Source of the DNA: Culex pipiens pallens
Lineage: Eukaryota > Arthropoda > Insecta > Diptera > Culicidae
Assembly (NCBI RefSeq): GCF_016801865.2
Contig: NC_068938.1
Coordinates: 21,572,873 to 21,636,872, forward strand
Reading direction: 5' to 3'
DNA length: 64,000 nucleotides
Shown in pieces: positions 57,200 through 64,000 of this stretch; position 1 is the stretch's first letter; each line of letters opens with the position of its first letter. The position numbers and the translations under genes are program-made. The notes beneath the pieces are model-generated. The model made no database searches, was not told where the DNA came from, and worked only from the letters and a program-made list of their open reading frames with translations.

Positions 57200-58440
57200 C
57201 AAGAGCAGTTCAACTGTACCCATTCCTGCCATTCATTAAGCTTTAAAAGGTACAATTAATTCCAGACTACCACCACTCAGCCATCCACTTTTGAGTATCT
57301 TTCAATTTAGAAAACAAAAGTGCACAACTAGGTCCTTGAGGCCACCCACCATAACCAACATCATCAAGGGCCGAGTCAAGTGCAGCATTCTGCCAAATTT
57401 GACCATTCCGGTTTCAAGTATTTGCAAACCTGAGCGAAGGATCATTGAAAAGTGAACGCTGGCAGTTTGAGTTTAAATAGTGGACTAATTTTATGATGTA
57501 CTATTCCTCAAATTTGTTTATTTGAAAGAATTCAATTTTGATAATGTTAAAGAATATAAAAAGACACGACATTTTGGCTATTCCTAGAAGATTTTTATTC
57601 ACAGTCAAAAAGAGGAAAAAACATCATATCTTTCCGACAAAACATTTAACCTTTTTCGGGTGGGGGTTCAATCCCATGATGACGATCCCCGAAATCTCTT
57701 TTCTTCTTCAATAGATTAGATTGGGGCACGAGAGAAAAAAAAACTTCTTGCCTTGTCATGTTGGCCCCTCTCGCGGGATGTTGACAAAGATCAAACGGCG
57801 TCCAAATAAAAGAAAAAGGGTTCGCAGCAGCAGCAACACGTGACGAAAGCTTGGTGGAAATCCGGGGGGCTGAGCTTTCTTCGAAGGAAAATCCCACTAA
57901 CGTTAAATAAAAGAAGCCGGAATGCCTTTCTATTTTTTTTTCTTCCCCTCGAAAGCTTTTTATGTCTGAAGCTTGCCAGTTTGATGTTTGCCTTTTTTCG
58001 GAAGATTTCTCCTTTTTTGCTTCTTTTCATTATTTGCGGATTATGAATTGCAGACCATTACATGCGTCGTGTCTTCGGTGACGCGCTTCATCGCAGATCG
58101 GGCCCCGGGAAATCGGCCGGGTCAAACCGTTCAGGAAGCGGAAAAACATCCCCAGATAGCACATCTCTCAGCTGGCTGCCAGTTGGACCGGATTTCGGAG
58201 AAGGGCGAGTTTGGCCTTACCAAGTCACCCGTCGTCGTCGTCGTCGGTCGTCCCAATTTATCTCGTCACGCACGCCAGAATCAGGAATCGCCCCCACCAC
58301 TTGGGGGGAACATAATTTTTGTGTCGTTGGTAATGTTGTTTTGCTTACTTGGATTCGTAAATCAGCTTTTCGTACACGAAATCATTGTTCTTTTACGGAA
58401 ATAGTGAAGAATTACCAAAGATCGACCATGTAATGAAATT
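57200..58440. other. Unique non-coding DNA
   Basis: Non-repetitive with moderate GC, several frames on both strands (57988-58433, 57646-58030), none recognisable. Could be intronic or regulatory. Confidence 0.35.
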
Positions 58441-60334
58441 TGAAGAAACTTCTGCTTTTTTCCTTGAACTTGTTTTAATTTTTGTAACTTTCCAGATATA
58501 AACGATTTCAGTTAGTCAGTTTCCAAAACATCTAAATATTGGCGAATTTTTTTTTTTAGAAAAAAAGTTTGTGGTGCTGTACATCGGAATTTCACAACAA
58601 TTGGGTCCTTAAATAAAGCTTAGGTTGCTGATATTATTGTTTGCAGCGATAAAGCTTATTTTCTGAGTACAAAGACTCTTTGTACGACCACAAAGAGTTT
58701 AAAATGGATTTTTAAATCAATTTTGAAAAATTAACCTCGCGGTCCTTCTTGACAGAAAAGTAGTTGACAGCTCGTTTCAAAGGGACCATAGTTGATCCAT
58801 CGATCCATCTTTTGCATTAAAATTAAAAAAAGTTAGGGCTTTAGGACCCTATTCCAAATAACAACCATTCATAACAACCCAAAAATGCAAAATATGAAAA
58901 TCAATGCAGAAAAATGCATTTTAGATTGTTTTCAGTTGATTAGTCTCATATTTTCAGTTCAACTTTGGTGTTTTTGAGATATTTTTGTCTCGTGATTTTT
59001 TGGACCAATTTTAAAGGGGCGGGGAGGGCTTGGCCTTACGCAAAAAAAAAAATGCAAGACAACTTTTTACGTTGGATCAACTATAATCCCCATAAAACGA
59101 ACTGTCAAGTAGGATGCTTTCTGTTTAAGCGTTATCGCTGTAAACAGTAATATCTTCAATTTAAGCATATTTTTTGGATTCAATTGGTTATAACTTAATT
59201 CATATTTTCTGGAAATTTTAATTTTTTTCAAGCAATCAGCGAAATCCAAAAAAGCAAATTGTATAGCATTTTCTCAAAGGAACGATTGCATTTTTTTCAA
59301 AAATAAACCAAGATTTAAACTATATTTAAAAATAAAAAAAAACTTTGCTGATTTTTTTTTTTTCATTTTTTGATTGTATTCGGAAAACACGGGCACAAAG
59401 GAGTTTTTGTGATAAAATATTATTTAAAAATTGAGTAAACGTTTTTAAAACTGTAACTCAGACTAAAGCAAATTTTATTTAAATTTTTTGTCTTTTGTGC
59501 CCCTTAAATATTCGCCAGAAAAACTATAGGGCAAAAAAATATTTTTTCAAAAAACTTAAAAAATTCCATAAAAATTTAAGTGCAATCAGTTGAAATCGAT
59601 TTAAAATGCATAAATCAGCATTAAGAATCATCTATAAGCATGTTTGGGATAGTTAAAACATCTTCTGAATTTTTCAAAACTTTTGATGTTTTGTATCACA
59701 AAAAGTATTTTTTGCAATTCCGTCTTGAAACTTACTACTTTTCCTGTCATTCTCGCGTGACGAAAAAGCCTACTTTTATCTACTAAAAATAACAAAATCG
59801 AATAGAAACACATTTCAAAACAAATGCTGAAAAGTTCTACTTTTCAGCACTGAAATGGATGCTGAAAAGTTGAACTTTTCAGCACTAGTTTTGAAAAGTA
59901 ACACTTTTAAAAAAAATTGATTTAAACGATTTATTGACAAAATACATGAATATTCGACTTATAATTTCACTCAATTGGTGTTTTTCAGAAATGCAAAAAA
60001 AAAAATGTATGGAACTCGTTGCAAACCTTGATTTTTTCAGCACTTGTCGTATTTATCCAACTCGGTGAACCTCGTTGGATAAATGTACGACACGTGCTGA
60101 AAAAATCTTCTTTTTGCAACTTGTTGCATAAACTACTATTTTATATTCCTTGATAACTAATGATTGCAAAACAATTAAACTAGTGTAAAATGCATTTTAA
60201 AACACTTTTTGCATTCAAATGTTAAAACTATTGCTTGTAATTTAAATTTTTATATTATCCAGTGAAAAATGTTTTCTGAATCCAAATTTATTTATTTTTA
60301 TTAAATAATTGTAAAAATCCAGAGTTTTTTTTTA
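58441..60334. repeat. AT-rich repeat relics
   Basis: Contains a local palindrome at about 60037-60106 (TTCAGCACTTGTCGTATTTA and its complement) and short inverted 'gctgaaaagt / acttttcagc' words at 59826-59890, related to about 37880. No gene was seen. Confidence 0.4.
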
Positions 60335-61300
60335 AAAGGACCTATGAGCAATTCTGTAACAAAACTGGAAATGGATTTTATTTGTATTTTTTTATTTGGC
60401 TCAAACTTTGTGGGGGCCTTCCCTATGACCAAATAAGCTATTTTGTGTCATTGGTTCACCCATACAAGTCTCCATACAATTTTGGCTGCTGTCCATACAA
60501 AAGTGGTATGTAAATATTCAAACAGCTGTAACTTTTGAGTGAATTTTCTGATCATGTTGGTGTCTTCGGCAAAGTTGTAGGTATTGTTGAGAACTATTGA
60601 GAAAAAAATAGGTACGTGGAAAAAAATGTGCAGATTTTTTATCAACTTTTTTTTTACTAAAACTCAATTTCTCAAAATACGATTTTTTTGATTTTTTGAT
60701 ATGTTTTAGGGGACTAAAATCCGCAACTTTTGAGCCATAGAGAAACATGGTCAAAAAATCTTCCGCCGAGTTATGATTTTTTTTTAAAATAGTGTTTTTT
60801 GAAAAAAATCGAAGTTTCATGCAAAAACAAGTTTGACATCATTTGTTCAAGCAAAAATAAATTTGCAATCGAAAAGTACTTTACAGATTTTTTGAAAAAG
60901 GGCTCAGCTTTCAAGATATAGCCACCAAGTGTTTGATTTTAGCGAAATATTTGCAGTTTTTCAATTTTTAAAATTAGTGACCATGAGATCATTTCAATTT
61001 TTTTAAATTCAGAAAATTTGCTATAAAACTGTCTTAGAGACATTGAAGATTGGACCTCTGGTTGCTAAGACAGAACCGCTTTAAAAAAAAGAAACACGAA
61101 AAGTGATGTTTTCTAAATCTCAGAAAAACAACCCACCATTTTCTAATGACGATATTTCAGCAACTAATGGTCCGATTTTCAATGTTAAAACATGAATTTT
61201 CCGATCTTTTCGAAAAAAATATTTTGATTTTTTTTTAAATCAAGACTAGCATTTTAAATGGGTGTAATATGCAACGTTTGGCCCTTGTATGGATAAACTA
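60335..61300. mobile_element. Foldback-family relic (GAGCAGTTCTCT family), one arm
   Basis: Begins 'gagcaattctgtaac' near 60346 and carries the family marks in order: 'cccatacaagtctccataca', 'gtgtcttcggcaaagttgta' at about 60560, 'ttttgagccatagagaaaca', then the central block near 61260. The second arm is missing. Confidence 0.6.
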
Positions 61301-61365
61301 AGGATGCAAAATTCCTTATTTGGTCATGGAAACACCCCATTAAAAGATTTAGTAAAATAAAAAAT

Positions 61366-63850
61366 ACATATGGGTCATTCCATCTGAAGCGGAACAGCAT
61401 TTGAAAATTACCCTCTCCGATCCTGCTCAAATTTGGCAGGGCTGTTGATACTATCAAAACATGCAAGAATCCCGAATTTCATCCAAATCGGACCACCTCC
61501 TCCATTTTTGTACCTCTCCAAAAAATCGACTTTTTGACGATTTTTGACCAAACCTCCTAGTTTCAAACGGCGATAGCTCAGGAACCACAAATCTTAGAGG
61601 GTCGGTCTTGGACTCAATTTTGAAGGAAATTGGACGTAGAATCCATTTCTGTGGTCAAATTTTTGATTAATTTATTTTGTTTACCTGTATTGCGCAATTG
61701 AAAACTTTAAACGGCCGTATCTCAAAACACCCCAACTTATATTTTTAATTTGACCTCACCATCGTGTTCCCCGGCCAATTTTACAAAAGAATCACTTATC
61801 GACAGAAATGAATATGTTTTGTTCCAGAGATATCGAATTTTAAAGTTTTGTGTTTTCGAGATTACCTACATTAGCTTCATTCGCCGCATCTGCTAGAAGC
61901 ACACAGGCGGGCTGATCAATAACTGCTACCTGGTCATTTATTGAAATAATATTTCATCATAAATAATCTTTATCAAATTGGGCAAAAATAAACTGTATAA
62001 CACTGTAGGAAACTGGAGTTTAATCGCGAATGAATGAAGTGAATTTCTGTGCTAACCCACAGGACAGAGCAATAACGACACACAGTAAAGGGCAGAATTG
62101 GATTCCGATGCAAAATGCAATTAATCTTGTTAGTAACACTGAACAATAAGTGCACGATACATTATTGAGTTAAAAATATGAATTAAAATGAATAAAATTT
62201 GTTGATTTGTTGTACTCTATAGTGAAGGACGATCACAAGGAGTAGGAAAAGGATTTCTGTAAAGTATAAAACTGAAAAATGTAAGAAAATCACAAAGTTT
62301 GATCTGCTGCAAAGCGGCTAATTCCCCAAATTTTGTTGCGATGATTTCGACATCGTCCGAACAACAGTGTTTTTTTTCTTCTGTCATTCTTGGATTCTTG
62401 GAACACAATACGGCTGCTGTCCTCACGTATAAAGGATTTTTTTAAATAAAATGTACCTTGACCAAAATCATCTTTTAATCAAATGGAGCTGGCTCACAAT
62501 ATAAAAATTGATTTAATATGATCAATCTTTTAACCCATAAATGAGATTTGCCAAATTATGGTAAAGTGTCAATAATAAACTATAATAATAATAAAGCAGG
62601 TTTTGGGGTTTTTGCTGAATGGTACTATTTTGCTACCGCCCATGATAAAGGCCCTAGTCATGGCCTCGGAGGTTCTCTAAAACGGTTAGCAACACGTAAA
62701 TAAACGGTGCATTCAAAATAACCCAATAAATATTTTTTTCACAAAAATAGATTGATCAAGGTAGGGGAACAGCATCTAATTCCAGCGTTCTTCTAATGTT
62801 GCCATATCAGCGCTTTGGCATTCAATTACAGCTGATTAAAAGCGTTTTCAACTGAAATCGAGTGATAAATAGCTCAATAAGAAAGAAGTGAACAAACAAG
62901 TTTCTATCAAAAGTTTTGCAAAATTTGTTGTTTAAATAGTGAAAATCTCGGGTGAGTTTTCAAAAAGCCGTAAGAGCCACCGTGACCTCCGACACTAAAA
63001 TTTGTTTTTCTCCCAATTGTAACAAGATTTAATTTTTTTTTCAGTTTGGGGCACTTGAGAGACGAGTAGATGAACAATCTTAAGCATTTTTGAAATTTGT
63101 TTTTTCGTAAGTAGGTCGGATACCGATACAAAATAGGCTTTGTTTACCATTGGCAATTACGGCTTTTTGACTTAACCTGCCAAACATACGAGAATTTCCC
63201 CTATAAGCCATTTGAATAAATATTTGCGTAAAATTATAAAAAGATAAATTAAATTAACTATCTCCCAGAACACCAGGTAGCAGTTATTGATCAGCCCGCC
63301 TGTGTGCTTCTAGCAGATGCGGCGAATGAAGCTAATGTAGGTAATCTCGAAAACACAAAACTTTAAAATTCGATATCTCTGGAACAAAACATATTCATTT
63401 CTGTCGATAAGTGATTCTTATGTAAAATTGGCCGGGGAACACGATGGTGAGGTCAAATAAAAAAAATAAGTTGGGGTGTTTTGAGATACGGCCGTTTAAA
63501 GTTTTCAATTGCGCAATACAGGTAGAAAAAATAAATTAATCTAAATTTTGATCACGGAAATGGATTCTACGTCCAATTTCCTTCAAAATTGAGTCTAAGA
63601 CCGACCCTCTAAGATTTATGGTTCCTGAGCTATCGCCGTTTGAAACTAGGAGGTTTGGTCAAAAATCGCCAAAAAGTCGATTTTTTGGGGAGGTACAAAA
63701 ATGGAGGGGGTGGTCCGATTTGGATGAAATTCGGGATTCTTACATGTTTTGATAGTATCAACAGCTCTGCCAAATTTGAGCAGGATCGGAGAGGGTAATT
63801 TTCAAATTTGCACTTTTTCGTGCACAGTTGAGATGGAATGACCCATATGT
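61366..63850. mobile_element. 2.5-kb foldback element with 0.57-kb arms
   Basis: The left arm 61366-61934 and right arm 63272-63850 are close reverse complements. Both begin ACATATGGGTCATTCCATCT and end at the word ACCTGGT/ACCAGGT. The right arm carries a short extra stretch near 63805. The 1.34-kb loop is AT-rich and contains the MITE 62762-63203. No transposase was seen. A target duplication is unclear because the ends themselves contain the palindrome CATATG. Confidence 0.85.
62762..63203. mobile_element. MITE with TAGGGGAA termini (in the foldback loop)
   Basis: The left end is TAGGGGAACAGC and the right end is AATTTCCCCTA. The internal words 'gtgataaatagctcaa' match the element at 2716-2958, so this is a longer family member. 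It sits within the loop of 61366-63850 and so arrived later or was carried along. Confidence 0.55.
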
Positions 63851-64000
63851 TAAATTTCTACTAAAATTTGTTTAATTCGTAAAGATTTAATCTACAGCTG
63901 AACAACTTTTCGACATTTCTCACAAAAAAACTGCTTTAGAGCTTTAAACAAAAACAATTACATACTATCAAATTATTAAAGGATCAAATCGTACAAATTA

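Noticed and set aside
1..64000. CRISPR arrays, prophage or bacterial operons
   Set aside because: The repeats are satellites or transposon ends without spacer structure, and gene structure is eukaryotic with GT-AG introns.

Overview
This is insect nuclear DNA, most likely from a culicine mosquito of the Culex type. That is inferred from AT-rich intergenic DNA crowded with MITEs, foldback elements and tRNA-derived SINEs, from GC-richer exons with short GT-AG introns, from an insect chemosensory protein, and from a 100-N scaffold gap. No bacterial, organellar or CRISPR-like feature was seen. Most of the window is mobile-element and satellite DNA.

Host genes that can be supported are few. (1) A four-exon plus-strand gene (24035-33447) encodes a type I membrane protein of about 622 residues with a signal peptide, an acidic region, a CUB domain, one membrane helix and a cytoplasmic tail with two NPF motifs. 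Its 7.3-kb second intron is packed with broken pieces of other host-like genes. (2) An intronless minus-strand gene (38817-39569) encodes uroporphyrinogen-III synthase. (3) The first coding exon of a chemosensory protein (48325-48550) lies on the plus strand; its second exon was not found and probably lies beyond the window. A fourth, unrecognised and possibly broken spliced unit lies at 12227-16530.

Layout: 1-3600 holds repeat relics, a 1-kb retroposon with a 23-bp target duplication, a MITE and the gap. 3600-6017 is mostly unique non-coding DNA. 6018-10110 is a minus-strand LTR element without a recognisable gag or pol, carrying a 36-bp minisatellite. 10166-17870 is a 7.7-kb composite with nested inverted termini; inside it a 9-bp satellite array abuts an inverted 8-bp array. 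18000-23500 is MITEs, a foldback relic and unique DNA. 23500-33600 is the CUB gene. 35582-37698 is a 2.1-kb foldback element with 863-bp arms and an 8-bp target duplication. 40400-47000 is retroposons, SINEs and MITEs. 48930-52746 is three transposons nested inside one another. 54951-56768 is a Jockey-like retroposon with ORF1 only, inserted into an 8-bp satellite. 61366-63850 is another foldback element with a MITE in its loop.

The host genes do not form a pathway. The most unusual content is structural: several kilobase-scale inverted repeats that would fold into long double-stranded RNA if transcribed, and an intron that has collected fragments resembling proteasome alpha-5, CNOT1 and a Tudor-domain protein. 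All family names rest on recognition by eye; no searches were run.
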